Origin: Billgrantia gudaonensis
Lineage (GTDB): Bacteria > Pseudomonadota > Gammaproteobacteria > Pseudomonadales > Halomonadaceae
Direction of reading: 5' to 3'
Assembly (NCBI RefSeq): GCF_900100195.1
Contig: NZ_FNES01000003.1
Span: 310,001 to 374,000, forward strand
Length of the DNA stretch: 64,000 bases
Shown: one piece after another, positions 33,294-41,625 of the stretch
How positions within the stretch are numbered: position 1 is the first letter of the stretch
How the letters are laid out: every line of letters starts with the position of its first letter
Program-made: the position numbers and the translations under genes
Notes under the pieces: generated by a model
What the model was told of the DNA's origin: nothing
Databases searched by the model: none
What the model saw: the letters and a program-made list of their open reading frames with translations, nothing else

Positions 33294-33958
33294 GCGGCCT
33301 CCTCGTCGGCGACCAACCGCCCTTCGCGCAGGCGCAGGGTCCGGTGGCGCAGCCGGGCGATCAGCGCCAGGTCATGGCTGGCGATCATCACCGTGGTACC
33401 GATGCGGTTGAAGTCCTCGAACAGCGCCATGATGTCGGCGGAGAGCTGCGGGTCGAGGTTGCCGGTGGGCTCGTCGGCCAGTAACAACGATGGTTTGTTG
33501 ACCACCGCCCGGGCGATGCCCACGCGCTGCTGCTCGCCGCCGGAAAGCTCGATGGGCAGAGCACGCTCGCGATGCAGGAGCCCCACCTTGTCGAGCGCGG
33601 CGCGCACGCGACGCGACGCCTCGCGCGGATCCATGCCGCGGATCTCCAGCGGCAAGGCCACGTTGTGATAGATCGAGCGATCGAAGAGCAGTTGGTGATC
33701 CTGGAAGACCACGCCGATCTGACGGCGGTAGAACGGAACCTGGCTGGCATGCAGGCGGCCGATGTCATGCCCGGCGACCAGAATGCGCCCACGGGAGGGC
33801 CGTTCGAGACGCATGATCAGTCGCAGCAGCGAACTCTTGCCGGCCCCGGAATGGCCGGTCAGAAAAACCATTTCGCCGCGATGCACGCGAAAATCGAGGT
33901 TGGCGAGCGCATCGAAGCGACCGCCATAGCGTTTTCCCACGTGCTCGAAGACGATCAT
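33290..33958 (-). CDS. ftsE: Cell division ATP-binding protein FtsE
   Basis: ABC ATPase of the FtsEX complex at the division septum. 222 residues. Walker A GHSGAGKSSLLRL (about 36), Q-loop VVFQDH, signature LSGGEQQRVGIARA, Walker B LLLADEPTGNLD, and the H-loop His in IASHD. Overlaps ftsY by 4 bases and ftsX by 4 bases, forming one tightly coupled operon. Confidence 0.96.
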   Translation of the reverse strand: MIVFEHVGKRYGGRFDALANLDFRVHRGEMVFLTGHSGAGKSSLLRLIMRLERPSRGRILVAGHDIGRLHASQVPFYRRQIGVVFQDHQLLFDRSIYHNVALPLEIRGMDPREASRRVRAALDKVGLLHRERALPIELSGGEQQRVGIARAVVNKPSLLLADEPTGNLDPQLSADIMALFEDFNRIGTTVMIASHDLALIARLRHRTLRLREGRLVADEEAA

Positions 33959-35214
33959 GCCGAGGCGCTGTCTCGTGCATCGCCCTGATCGAAGAGCGCA
34001 TCGACGAAGTCCCTGGCCGCGAAGGGACGCAGGTCGTCGAGCGACTCGCCCACGCCGATGAATCGGATCGGCGTGCCCAGCTGCTTGGCAAGGGCGAAGA
34101 TGATGCCGCCCTTGGCCGTGCCGTCGAGCTTGGTCAGGGTGATGCCGGTGACCGGCACCGCCTCGTTGAAGGTGTTGGCCTGGGAGAGCGCGTTCTGCCC
34201 GGTACCGGCATCGAGCACCAGCATCACCTCGTGGGGGGCGGTAGCGTCGAGCTTGCCCATCACACGGCGCACCTTCTTGAGCTCTTCCATGAGGTGCGCC
34301 TTGTTGTGCAGTCGCCCGGCGGTATCGGCGATCAGCACATCGACCTTGCGCGCCCGCGCCGCCGCCAGGGCATCAAAGACCACCGAGGCGCTGTCGGCGC
34401 CGGTATGCTGGGCGATCACCGGCACGCTGTTGCGCTCGCCCCACACCTTGAGCTGTTCCACGGCGGCAGCCCGAAAGGTGTCGCCGGCGGCTAGCATCAC
34501 GCTGCGCCCCTCGCGCTGGAAGCGCTGGGTGAGTTTGCCGATGGTGGTCGTCTTGCCCACGCCGTTGACGCCGACGACCAGGATGACGAAGGGCCCCTCG
34601 CCCTTGGGCGGCAGCTCCAGCGGTTGGGCCACTGGATCGAGCATGGCCGTGAGTTCCTCCTGCAGAGCGCGGTAGAGCGCCTGGGGATCGGCCAGTTCCT
34701 TGCGCGACACCCGTTCGGTGAGCCGATCGACGATGGCGGTGGTGGCCTCGATGCCCACGTCGGCCAGCAGCAATTGGGTTTCGAGATCCTCGAGCAGCTC
34801 GTCGTCGATCTGCTTCTTGCCAAGGAAGAGTCCGGCGAGCCCATCGGTGAGGTTGGCGCGGGTCTTGCCGAGCCCGGCACGGATGCGCGCGAACCACCCC
34901 TTCTTCTCGCCGCCCGGCTTCTCCTGCAGCGCCGGGCGCGCAGGCGCTGGTTCGGGCTCGGGTTCGGGTTCGGGTTCGGGTTCGGGTTCGGGTTCGGGTT
35001 CGGGTTCGGGTTCGGGTTCGGGTTCGGGTTCGGGTTCGGCAACAGTCTCGGGCGGTGCCGACACGGCGCCATCAGCCGCCGCCTCGCGGTCCGCTTCGTC
35101 CGTCTCGGGCTCCGACTCTGTCGGCGCTTTCGTTTCCTCTTCCGCCTCCGGTGCCTGCCGCTCCCGGTCTTCCTGCTCGTCGTGCTGCTTCTTGCGCTTG
35201 AAAAAACCGAACAT
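33955..35214 (-). CDS. ftsY: Signal recognition particle receptor FtsY
   Basis: GTPase receptor that docks SRP-ribosome complexes at the membrane. 419 residues: an acidic N-terminal A domain (about 1-115) and the NG domain. G1 is VGVNGVGKTTTIGKL, G3 DTAGRLHNK, G4 TKLDGTAKGG. The A domain contains a run of alternating Glu-Pro of about 28 residues, encoded by a near-perfect hexanucleotide repeat (34951-35040). The start at 35214 (MFGFFKRKKQ) matches the family membrane-targeting start. First gene of ftsY-ftsE-ftsX. Divergent from rsmD. Confidence 0.95.
   Translation of the reverse strand: MFGFFKRKKQHDEQEDRERQAPEAEEETKAPTESEPETDEADREAAADGAVSAPPETVAEPEPEPEPEPEPEPEPEPEPEPEPEPEPEPAPARPALQEKPGGEKKGWFARIRAGLGKTRANLTDGLAGLFLGKKQIDDELLEDLETQLLLADVGIEATTAIVDRLTERVSRKELADPQALYRALQEELTAMLDPVAQPLELPPKGEGPFVILVVGVNGVGKTTTIGKLTQRFQREGRSVMLAAGDTFRAAAVEQLKVWGERNSVPVIAQHTGADSASVVFDALAAARARKVDVLIADTAGRLHNKAHLMEELKKVRRVMGKLDATAPHEVMLVLDAGTGQNALSQANTFNEAVPVTGITLTKLDGTAKGGIIFALAKQLGTPIRFIGVGESLDDLRPFAARDFVDALFDQGDARDSASA
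34951..35040 (-). repeat. Hexanucleotide tandem repeat in ftsY (Glu-Pro run)
   Basis: Twelve uninterrupted copies of TTCGGG on the plus strand (34963-35034), with one exact copy, one CTCGGG variant and one TTCGGC flanking. On the coding strand each unit encodes Pro-Glu. Units are in frame, so changes in copy number lengthen or shorten the linker without a frameshift. Confidence 0.92.
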
Positions 35215-35304
35215 GGGGGAATTCAGCCTCGCGGGTGAATGATCGCCACATCCTACCACCGCGCATCATGACTGTGGATAAAGCGGCAGGTACAATTCCC
35301 TCTC

Positions 35305-35937
35305 ATGAGTCGCCGCCACCCGTCTTCCCGCCAGCGTCACCCGCCGCGCCACGCGTCCCGTCGCGGCGGCCAACTGCGCCTGATCGGCGGCGACTTCAAG
35401 CGCCGCCGGCTGCCGGTGCTCGACAGCCCCGGCCTCAGGCCGACCCCCGACCGGATACGCGAGACGCTGTTCAACTGGCTGGCCGCGGCCACCCCCGGCG
35501 CCCGCGTGCTGGACCTGTTCGCCGGCACCGGCGCACTGGGGCTGGAAGCCCTCTCGCGCGGCGCCGCCGAGGCGCATTTCGTGGAGCGCGACCCGCGAGT
35601 GGCTCGCCAACTGACGGACAACCTCGCCACGCTGGATGCCGCCGCACGCGGCCGGGTGACCGCTGCCGATGCGCTGAGTTTTCTCGCCGGGCAGCCGCGC
35701 CTCTGCTCGCTGGCGTTTCTCGACCCGCCCTTCCGCCAGGGGCTGGTCGCACCCTGCTGCATGCAGCTGGAACGGGGATGGCTCGCCGCCGACGCCTTGA
35801 TCTACGTCGAGATGGAGTCGGAAGCACGACCGGAAGTGCCGGCCAACTGGGCACTGCACCGTGAGGTGCGCGCCGGCGACACCACCGCCCGCCTGTACCG
35901 GCGCCACATCGAGTCGCCGACCGGCGACGCTTGCTGA
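35305..35937 (+). CDS. rsmD: 16S rRNA m2G966 methyltransferase
   Basis: Methylates guanine 966 of 16S rRNA in the assembled 30S subunit. 210 residues. Family motifs: LRLIGGDFKRRRLPVLD, RPTPDRIRETLFNWL, the SAM-binding VLDLFAGTGALGLEALSRGA, and the catalytic FLDPPF. The N-terminal 25 residues are basic. Divergent from ftsY (90 bases), the conserved arrangement; a TACAAT -10 candidate lies at 35291-35296, just before the start, which would give a very short leader. Confidence 0.94.
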   Translation: MSRRHPSSRQRHPPRHASRRGGQLRLIGGDFKRRRLPVLDSPGLRPTPDRIRETLFNWLAAATPGARVLDLFAGTGALGLEALSRGAAEAHFVERDPRVARQLTDNLATLDAAARGRVTAADALSFLAGQPRLCSLAFLDPPFRQGLVAPCCMQLERGWLAADALIYVEMESEARPEVPANWALHREVRAGDTTARLYRRHIESPTGDAC

Positions 35938-36027
35938 GCTCTCGTCGCGGCGTTACGCTGCCAGCTCCAATTCCCGCCCCATCATGATGGCCGGCCCGGA
36001 TCGCCAGGAAAACGTCAGGAGAAAAGG

Positions 36028-36231
36028 ATGAGCAGCGAACTCTTCAACCGGCTCGAGCAGAAAGTCGCCAGCGCCGTGGAGGCCTTGGAGCTTTACAAGA
36101 TGGAAGCCGAGGAGCTGCGCGAGGAGAACCGTCGCCTCAAGCAGGAACGCGATGAGTGGGAGCGCCGCCTCAGCGATCTGCTGGGCAAGTTCGACGATGT
36201 CGAGACGGAAACCACGGCCAACGCGCGCTGA
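36028..36231 (+). CDS. zapB: ZapB-like cell division coiled-coil protein
   Basis: 67 residues, almost wholly coiled coil: LFNRLEQKVASAVEALELYK then EELREENRRLKQERDEWERR. This matches the small ZapB/DUF904 family that binds ZapA at the Z ring. The start follows AGGAGAAAAGG. It is convergent with rimI (10 bases). Short coiled-coil proteins are easy to misassign, so the symbol carries some doubt. Confidence 0.8.
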   Translation: MSSELFNRLEQKVASAVEALELYKMEAEELREENRRLKQERDEWERRLSDLLGKFDDVETETTANAR

Positions 36232-36241
36232 CCCGAACCGC

Positions 36242-36700
36242 TCAGCCTAGCGGGAGGGAGAGCAGCATCGCATCCTCCCGCTGTTCGCCCCCGGCTTGCG
36301 GCGGATAGTAGCCGCGACGACGTCCGTCCTCGACGAAGCCCGCGCGCGCATAGAGCGCCCGAGCCGGCGCGTTGCCGGCACGCACTTCGAGCAACAGTCG
36401 CTCGCTTCCCCAGGCCCGCGCCTGGTCCATTGCGGCGTCGAGCAGCCACCCGGCCAGCCCCTGACGACGCCACTGCGGCGCCACCAGCAGCGCCTGAAGC
36501 TCCGCATCGAAGGGCAGCCGCGCCACCACGGCATGCCCCACCAGCACGTCCCGGTCTTCCACGCCCAGCACGACCATGGCCGGGTCGCTCAGCGCCGCTG
36601 CCAACTGCCGCGAACGCAATGTCGGCGGCTGTGTCGCTTCCAGCTCCACCAGCGCCACCGCATCTCTCACGCCCAACCGACGTAACCGCCGCTCAGTCAT
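36242..36700 (-). CDS. rimI: Ribosomal protein alanine N-acetyltransferase RimI-like (GNAT)
   Basis: 152-residue GNAT acetyltransferase; RimI acetylates the N-terminus of S18. The acetyl-CoA binding loop is VAPQWRRQGLAGWLLDAAM, followed by LEVRAGNAPARALYARAGF and the family-typical RRRGYYPP. The start at 36700 overlaps the upstream gene stop by 8 bases; an ATG at 36715 is an alternative. The pairing with an upstream psi-like gene is the same as holD-rimI in E. coli. Confidence 0.88.
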   Translation of the reverse strand: MTERRLRRLGVRDAVALVELEATQPPTLRSRQLAAALSDPAMVVLGVEDRDVLVGHAVVARLPFDAELQALLVAPQWRRQGLAGWLLDAAMDQARAWGSERLLLEVRAGNAPARALYARAGFVEDGRRRGYYPPQAGGEQREDAMLLSLPLG

Positions 36701-37541
36701 GCTCGTCTTCGCCATGGCCGGGGACGAACTGGCCGTACCAGGCCTCTCGCCAGCCGGCCAGCCGCGGCCACAGTGCCCGCTTGGCGTCCGCGCTGGCGGC
36801 CAGCTCATCGAGGGAAGGCCCCTGCCAGCCCGGCAGATCGAGCAGCGTACAGCGCTCTTCCGTCATGCCCAGCAGCGGCACCAGAGTGTCATCATGGCCG
36901 AAGAGCAGCACTCGCTCAGGCGACCAACCCCGCCGCTCGGCACCCTCGATGAAGGCCTGCAGCCCCTGCCGCGCTTCCTCCTGCGGCTCGACGACCGACA
37001 ACCCCTCCTCCAGCGGCCAGCCGAACGCCTCGAACGTCGGTGCCTCGGGCAGGTCGATGCCGGCCGCAGCAAGGATACTGCCGAGCAGGCGCACGCCGAC
37101 TGCACCGGGATGCCGGTCACCGGGCAGCAGAACGAGCCAGCGCCCTTCCAGACAAGCAATCTGCACGGTGAAGCGCAGCGGCTCATGGGAGGCCTGCGTC
37201 ACGGCATCGCGAACCGGTACGCTGGGCGCTGCCTCCCCTTCGTTCGCCATCGGCGTCGGTTCCAGCAACTGCCGCGTCCTCCCCGGGGCGGCAGCCTCGG
37301 ACGACACCGACGGCGCCGGCTCACTCTCCCGAAGCGGGACTGCGGGCCGCCGTTGCGCCGCCCGTTCGGCCTCGTCGAGCAGTTCGTGGAGGCGCTGAGC
37401 CGGTGCAGCGTCGGGTTCCGGCGTCGCAGGCGACCAGTCGCAGGCCGCACTCTCCCGCGCATTGGGCAACCGATAGCGCGGCACCCAAGCCGTCAGACCC
37501 ATGGCCTCCAGATACTGGAGGCGGTGTGGCTCGCCGGTCAC
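36693..37541 (-). CDS. holD: Probable DNA polymerase III psi subunit (divergent HolD)
   Basis: 282 residues with GTG start. The N-terminus has LQYLEAMGLTAWVPR (8-22), resembling the LQQLGITQW segment of E. coli HolD, and the C-terminus KRALWPRLAGWREAWY resembles its ALWQQI end. A low-complexity Ala/Glu/Pro linker lies between. E. coli HolD is 137 residues; the long form fits the cryptic psi subunit described in Pseudomonas, also encoded beside rimI. The GTG overlaps the bolA stop as GTGA, strong support for this start. Psi would link the clamp loader to SSB through chi. Assignment is by inference from position and short motifs. Confidence 0.65.
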   Translation of the reverse strand: MTGEPHRLQYLEAMGLTAWVPRYRLPNARESAACDWSPATPEPDAAPAQRLHELLDEAERAAQRRPAVPLRESEPAPSVSSEAAAPGRTRQLLEPTPMANEGEAAPSVPVRDAVTQASHEPLRFTVQIACLEGRWLVLLPGDRHPGAVGVRLLGSILAAAGIDLPEAPTFEAFGWPLEEGLSVVEPQEEARQGLQAFIEGAERRGWSPERVLLFGHDDTLVPLLGMTEERCTLLDLPGWQGPSLDELAASADAKRALWPRLAGWREAWYGQFVPGHGEDEHD

Positions 37542-37846
37542 GCCCCGGCGCCGCGGCAGTTGGGCGAGTCGGGACGCGTCTGGCCGCTCGCCTCCCACTC
37601 CCTGGGGGTATAGAGGTGCAGGGCCAGGGCATGCACCGGACCGGAGAGCTCGTCGGCGAGCAGCGCATAGATGCGCTGGTGGCGCTTGACCGGCATCAGA
37701 CCCTCGAAGCATTCGGAAACCAGCGTCACCTTGAAATGGGTCTCCGAATCGCGGGGCACGGCGTGTCGGTGGCTTTCGTTCTCCACCGTCAGCACGTTCG
37801 GCTCGAGGGCCTGCAGCTTCTCTTCAATGGCGGCCTGAATGCTCAT
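37538..37846 (-). CDS. bolA: BolA family protein
   Basis: 102 residues. Seen: IQAAIEEKLQALEPNVLTVENESHRH, read as two blocks, then the BolA core HFKVTLVSECFEGLMPVKRHQRIYALL with the conserved Cys and the RH pair, and HALALHLYTPREWE. BolA proteins partner with monothiol glutaredoxins in Fe-S handling. Its stop overlaps the GTG of the next gene by 4 bases, and its start overlaps the 3' end of the upstream MFS gene by 23 bases. Confidence 0.92.
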   Translation of the reverse strand: MSIQAAIEEKLQALEPNVLTVENESHRHAVPRDSETHFKVTLVSECFEGLMPVKRHQRIYALLADELSGPVHALALHLYTPREWEASGQTRPDSPNCRGAGA

Positions 37847-39293
37847 GAGGGCTCCTCGATGATGAGTTTGGCACCATTGTACTCCCTTGCCCGGACGGCG
37901 ACGATGGCGACCGACGAGCCAGGGCGGCGCCGGCCAACGGCATTCGTGCCAGGCTGGCGATGAGGGAGAGCGAGCAGGCGGCCCCTCCCACCCACAGCGT
38001 GGCCTGCACGGGCGCGCCCGCAGCCAGGAAGGCGCCCACCAGGGCGACTCCCAGCGACTGCCCGACGGTGCGCGTGGTGCTCATCACCCCAGAAGCGTTG
38101 GCGCTGCGCTCGTGTGGCACGCTGGCCATCATTTCGCGGTTGTTGGGGGGCTGGAAGAGTCCGAAGCCGAGACCGCACAGCGCCGTGCGCCACAGGCCAT
38201 CGACGATGCCCGCTTGCGCCTCGAGCCTGGCCAGGGCGATGAGCCCGCCGATCAACAACACCAAGCCGGCGCTGGAGAGCACGCTGGGATTGACTCGGTC
38301 GGCCAGCCGCCCCGCCAACGGCCCCACCAGCATGATCGCCAGCGGCCAGGGAGTGAACAGCCACGCCGTCTGCAGCGGCGAGAAGCCCATTTCCTGCTGG
38401 TAGAGGAAGGAGAGCGCCACGAAGGCGAGCCCCTGTCCGATGAAGGCCAGCCCCGAAGCGGAGACCGCCAGACTGAAGCGTGGTTCGTCGAACAGCGAGA
38501 GCGGCAGGAGCGGATGCGCAGCGTGGCGCTGGCGACGCACGAAGAAAACTCCGGCACCCACCCCAAGCGCCAGCCAGATCAGCGCCTGCCAGGCCGGCGC
38601 GCCATGACCCAGGGTATCCATGGCGATGAAGACGCTGGCCAGCATGGTGATCGAGAGCAACGCCCCGGCGGCATCGAAGCCGCTCCGTCGACCCGACTCG
38701 CGAGGCAGCGCACGGCGCGCCAACCATAGCGCACAGAGCCCGAGAGGCAGGTGCAGGGCGAAAAGCCACGGCCAACTCGCCACGGAGAGCACCAACCCGC
38801 CCAGTGCCGGGCCGGAAGCATAGCCGCCCGCCACCACCAGGGCACTGAGCCCCAGTGCGCTGCCCAGCAGCCGAGAGGGGAAGATCGCCCGGTACAGCGA
38901 AGGGCCGATGGAGAGCGTCGCCGCCGCCCCTAGCCCCTGCAGGGCACGAAAGACCAGCAACCATTCCAGGCTGCGCGACAGGGCCGCCCCCAGGGAGGCG
39001 CAGACGAACAGCGCCAGCCCTGCTACGTAGAGGCGACGCCGGGTGATCAGTTCGCTGAGCGCCGCGCACACCAGCAGGAAGGCCGCACAGGTGACCTGGA
39101 AGAGATTGGTCACCCACACGGCGCGCGACTCGGCCACGTCCAGGTCGCGGGCGATGCTGGGCAGCGCCAGATTGACCATGGTGGTGTCCACCACCGCCAT
39201 CAGGGTACCCAATATCAGAGCCAGCACGGCCAGGCGTCGTTCGGGCCCCGGTAGGCCATCGTCGCCGGGACGGCTCTCGAAGAGTCGACTCAT
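37824..39293 (-). CDS. MFS transporter, DHA2 (EmrB/QacA-like) drug:proton antiporter
   Basis: 489 residues with about 14 hydrophobic segments. Seen: the TM1 motif LGTLMAVVDTTMVNLALPSI typical of DHA2 exporters, and the motif-C-like segment VVAGGYASGPALGGLV. An Asp in TM1 (VVDTTMVN) is characteristic. Substrate unknown; multidrug or metabolite export is inferred. The C-terminal tail is Ser/Arg-rich and its last 23 bases overlap bolA, so the tail may be recently extended. Not obviously related to its neighbours in function. Confidence 0.85.
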   Translation of the reverse strand: MSRLFESRPGDDGLPGPERRLAVLALILGTLMAVVDTTMVNLALPSIARDLDVAESRAVWVTNLFQVTCAAFLLVCAALSELITRRRLYVAGLALFVCASLGAALSRSLEWLLVFRALQGLGAAATLSIGPSLYRAIFPSRLLGSALGLSALVVAGGYASGPALGGLVLSVASWPWLFALHLPLGLCALWLARRALPRESGRRSGFDAAGALLSITMLASVFIAMDTLGHGAPAWQALIWLALGVGAGVFFVRRQRHAAHPLLPLSLFDEPRFSLAVSASGLAFIGQGLAFVALSFLYQQEMGFSPLQTAWLFTPWPLAIMLVGPLAGRLADRVNPSVLSSAGLVLLIGGLIALARLEAQAGIVDGLWRTALCGLGFGLFQPPNNREMMASVPHERSANASGVMSTTRTVGQSLGVALVGAFLAAGAPVQATLWVGGAACSLSLIASLARMPLAGAALARRSPSSPSGQGSTMVPNSSSRSPHEHSGRH

Positions 39294-39374
39294 GCCGTTT
39301 CCATCGTTGCGGGGCCATCAATGACGAAACCGGCCGCAGCCGGTTTCGCTATGCAGGCAGGGCCCGTTAAAGGC

Positions 39375-39761
39375 TCAATCCTGATCGACGTCCATCAGCA
39401 AGCTATCGTCCACCTCGGAGATCTCCAGCGCCGCCTCGTCATCGAGGTCGATGGCCAGATAGCTGTGCTCGAACTGCAGGAAGCGCTGGAAGAGCGCCCA
39501 ATCGAGGGTCTCGGGCCACTGTCGTTCGTCCTCTTCCCAAGCACGCAGCTCGGTCTCGAGAATCTCGAGATAACGTTCGCGCACGAAGGCCTCCAGAGCC
39601 TCGGGCGTGTCCATCTCGGGAATCAGGTAGACGGTGCTTTCACGTTCGACATCGCCAAGCGTCAGGTCGTCATCGCCCACGGTGGGCTCCAGCGCATTGA
39701 TCCATTCCACGAAGTGGCGGGTCGGCCGGACGCTCAGGGCGGAGCGGTTGAGCAGTTTCAT
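39375..39761 (-). CDS. Conserved hypothetical acidic protein
   Basis: 128 residues starting MKLLNRSALSVRPTRHFVEW. It is strongly acidic (about a quarter Asp/Glu) and ends in a very acidic tail (DDSLLMDVDQD). No signal peptide, membrane segment or catalytic motif. The start at 39761 has GAGG upstream. I recall similar proteins in Pseudomonas but no function. It lies between lysS and the MFS gene, with repeat A copy 2 upstream. Confidence 0.75.
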   Translation of the reverse strand: MKLLNRSALSVRPTRHFVEWINALEPTVGDDDLTLGDVERESTVYLIPEMDTPEALEAFVRERYLEILETELRAWEEDERQWPETLDWALFQRFLQFEHSYLAIDLDDEAALEISEVDDSLLMDVDQD

Positions 39762-39869
39762 CGGGGTCTCCTCGACGTCGAAACGCTGACCATTATGGGC
39801 GCTCGGGGCTCCCCTTACCAACACTTCCCGCTTATACCGTCAATGCAGTTGTCACTGCGGACGGCGAGA

Positions 39870-39967
39870 CGCCGGGGGAGGCCGAAGAGGAGGTCATTCG
39901 ACAGGGATGTCGAATGTAGCGCCCAGGGAAGGGTTCACAGCGCCTCCTCGTAGGCCCTCCCCCGGCG
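39870..39967 (-). repeat. Dispersed hairpin repeat family A, copy 2
   Basis: Long hairpin: arms 39870-39893 and 39943-39967 pair almost completely (CGCCGGGGGAGG... with its complement). The conserved block GGAGGCGCTGTGAAC...TCCCTGGGCGCTA is on the minus strand, and the inner 8-bp stem is CATTCGAC (39895-39902) with GTCGAATG (39909-39916) around a 6-base loop. It starts 26 bases beyond the lysS stop codon. Confidence 0.88.
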
Positions 39968-39993
39968 ATCTTACTCGCTTGGCGGCACAGCCT

Positions 39994-41544
39994 TCAGTCC
40001 ACTTCGGGACGCATCGCCGGGAACAGCAGCACATCGCGAATCGAGGCGCTGTCGGTCAGCAGCATCACCAGGCGGTCGATGCCGATGCCCTCGCCAGCGG
40101 TGGGAGGCAGCCCGTACTCCAGCGCGCGCACGTAGTCCGCATCGTAGTACATCGCCTCGTCGTCGCCGGCCTCCTTCTCGGCCACCTGCTCGCGGAAGCG
40201 CTCGGCCTGGTCCTCGGCATCGTTGAGCTCCGAGAAACCGTTGGCGATCTCGCGGCCGCCGACGAAGAACTCGAAGCGCTCGGTGACGAAGGGGTTCGAA
40301 TCCTTGCGCCGTGCCAGCGGGCTCACCTCGGTGGGATAGTCGGTGATGAAGGTGGGCTGCTGGAGACGATGCTCCACGGTCTTCTCGAAGATCTCGATCT
40401 GGACCTTGCCCAGGCCCCAGCCGTCCTTGACGTCGATGTCCAGGCGCTCGGCGATCTGGCGGGCGGCACTCTCGTCGGCCAGCGCCTCGGCATGGATGTC
40501 CGGGTTGTATTCGAGAATCGAGTCGAAGACGCTCAGACGGCGCAGCGGCCGACCGAAGTCGTACTCGTAGTGCTCGAGCACCTCGCCGTCGCTGTTGCGC
40601 ACGGTGTTGACCACGGTGGTGGTGCCCAGCACCTCACGGGTGATCGTGCGCAGCATCTCCTCTGTAAGGTCCATCAGCTCGTGATAGTCCGCGTAGGCCT
40701 GATAGAACTCGACCATGGTGAACTCGGGATTGTGGCGCGTGGAGAGGCCTTCGTTGCGGAAGTTGCGATTGATCTCGAAGACCTTCTCGAAGCCGCCCAC
40801 CACCAGGCGCTTGAGGTAGAGTTCCGGGGCGATGCGCAGGTACATGTCGAGGTCGAGCGCATTGTGGTGGGTGACGAAGGGCCGCGCCGTGGCGCCACCG
40901 GGAATCGGCTGCAGCATGGGGGTTTCCACCTCCATGAAGCCGCGTGCTTCGAAGAAACGTCGCATGGCGCTGATCACCCCGGCACGGGTCTCGAATACCC
41001 GCCGCGAGTCGGGGTTCATGATCAAGTCCACGTAGCGTTGACGGTAGCGTGCCTCCATGTCGGTGAGGCCATGGAACTTGTCCGGCAGCGGCCGCAGACT
41101 CTTGGTGAGCAGCGTCGCCTCGTCCATCTTCACGTAGAGATCGCCCTTGCCGGACTTGTGCACCGGCCCCCTGCCGGCGACGATGTCGCCGATGTCCCAG
41201 CCCTTGATGTCCTCGAGCGTCTCGACCGGCAACCCCTTCTTGTCGACGTAGAGCTGGATCTGGCCACTGACGTCCTGGATGACGATGAAGGGACCGCGCT
41301 TGCGCAGGATTCGCCCGGCCACGCAGGCCTGGCGATCCAATTCCTCGAGCTCGGCCTTGTCCTTGTCGCCCAGTTCATCGATCAGCTCGGCGGCATGGCT
41401 GTCGCGGCGCACGTGATTGGGAAAGGCGCTCGCGCCACGCGCCGCCGCCTGCTCACGCCGAACGGCGAGCTTGGCGCGACGCTCGGCGATCAGGCGATTC
41501 TCGTCGGTTTGCGGGCTATCCGGTGAAGAGCTCTGGTTGGCCAT
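39994..41544 (-). CDS. lysS: Lysyl-tRNA synthetase, class II
   Basis: 516 residues. N-terminal OB-fold anticodon domain ([20 protein letters not shown] region, about 75-185), and class II catalytic core: motif 1 with [18 protein letters not shown], motif 2 [18 protein letters not shown], motif 3 [14 protein letters not shown]. Charges tRNA-Lys. It follows prfB by 79 bases, the conserved prfB-lysS pair. Identity is secure. Confidence 0.97.
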   Translation of the reverse strand: MANQSSSPDSPQTDENRLIAERRAKLAVRREQAAARGASAFPNHVRRDSHAAELIDELGDKDKAELEELDRQACVAGRILRKRGPFIVIQDVSGQIQLYVDKKGLPVETLEDIKGWDIGDIVAGRGPVHKSGKGDLYVKMDEATLLTKSLRPLPDKFHGLTDMEARYRQRYVDLIMNPDSRRVFETRAGVISAMRRFFEARGFMEVETPMLQPIPGGATARPFVTHHNALDLDMYLRIAPELYLKRLVVGGFEKVFEINRNFRNEGLSTRHNPEFTMVEFYQAYADYHELMDLTEEMLRTITREVLGTTTVVNTVRNSDGEVLEHYEYDFGRPLRRLSVFDSILEYNPDIHAEALADESAARQIAERLDIDVKDGWGLGKVQIEIFEKTVEHRLQQPTFITDYPTEVSPLARRKDSNPFVTERFEFFVGGREIANGFSELNDAEDQAERFREQVAEKEAGDDEAMYYDADYVRALEYGLPPTAGEGIGIDRLVMLLTDSASIRDVLLFPAMRPEVD

Positions 41545-41565
41545 GTCGTTACCTGTGAAGAAGTT

Positions 41566-41625
41566 GGGCTTCGGGCTTCGAGCTACGCGCGAGAAGGTGC
41601 CGCTCGCAGCTCGCCGCCCGTGGCT
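41566..41625. repeat. Repeat family C, copy between prfB and lysS
   Basis: GGGCTTCGGGCTTCGAGCTAC followed by CGCTCGCAGCTCGCCGCCCGTGGCTAC, shown here in two blocks (41566-41586, 41601-41625). It matches the TTCGGGC and GCTCG...CCCGTGGC modules at 15813-15936. It runs up to the prfB stop codon. Confidence 0.6.

Noticed and set aside
39907..41526. A 539-codon open frame antisense to lysS, running out of repeat A copy 2
   Set aside because: lysS is intact on the other strand. The first residues derive from the repeat (a GFTAPPRRP-like string also arises from copy 1), which is a sign of a repeat translation, not a gene.
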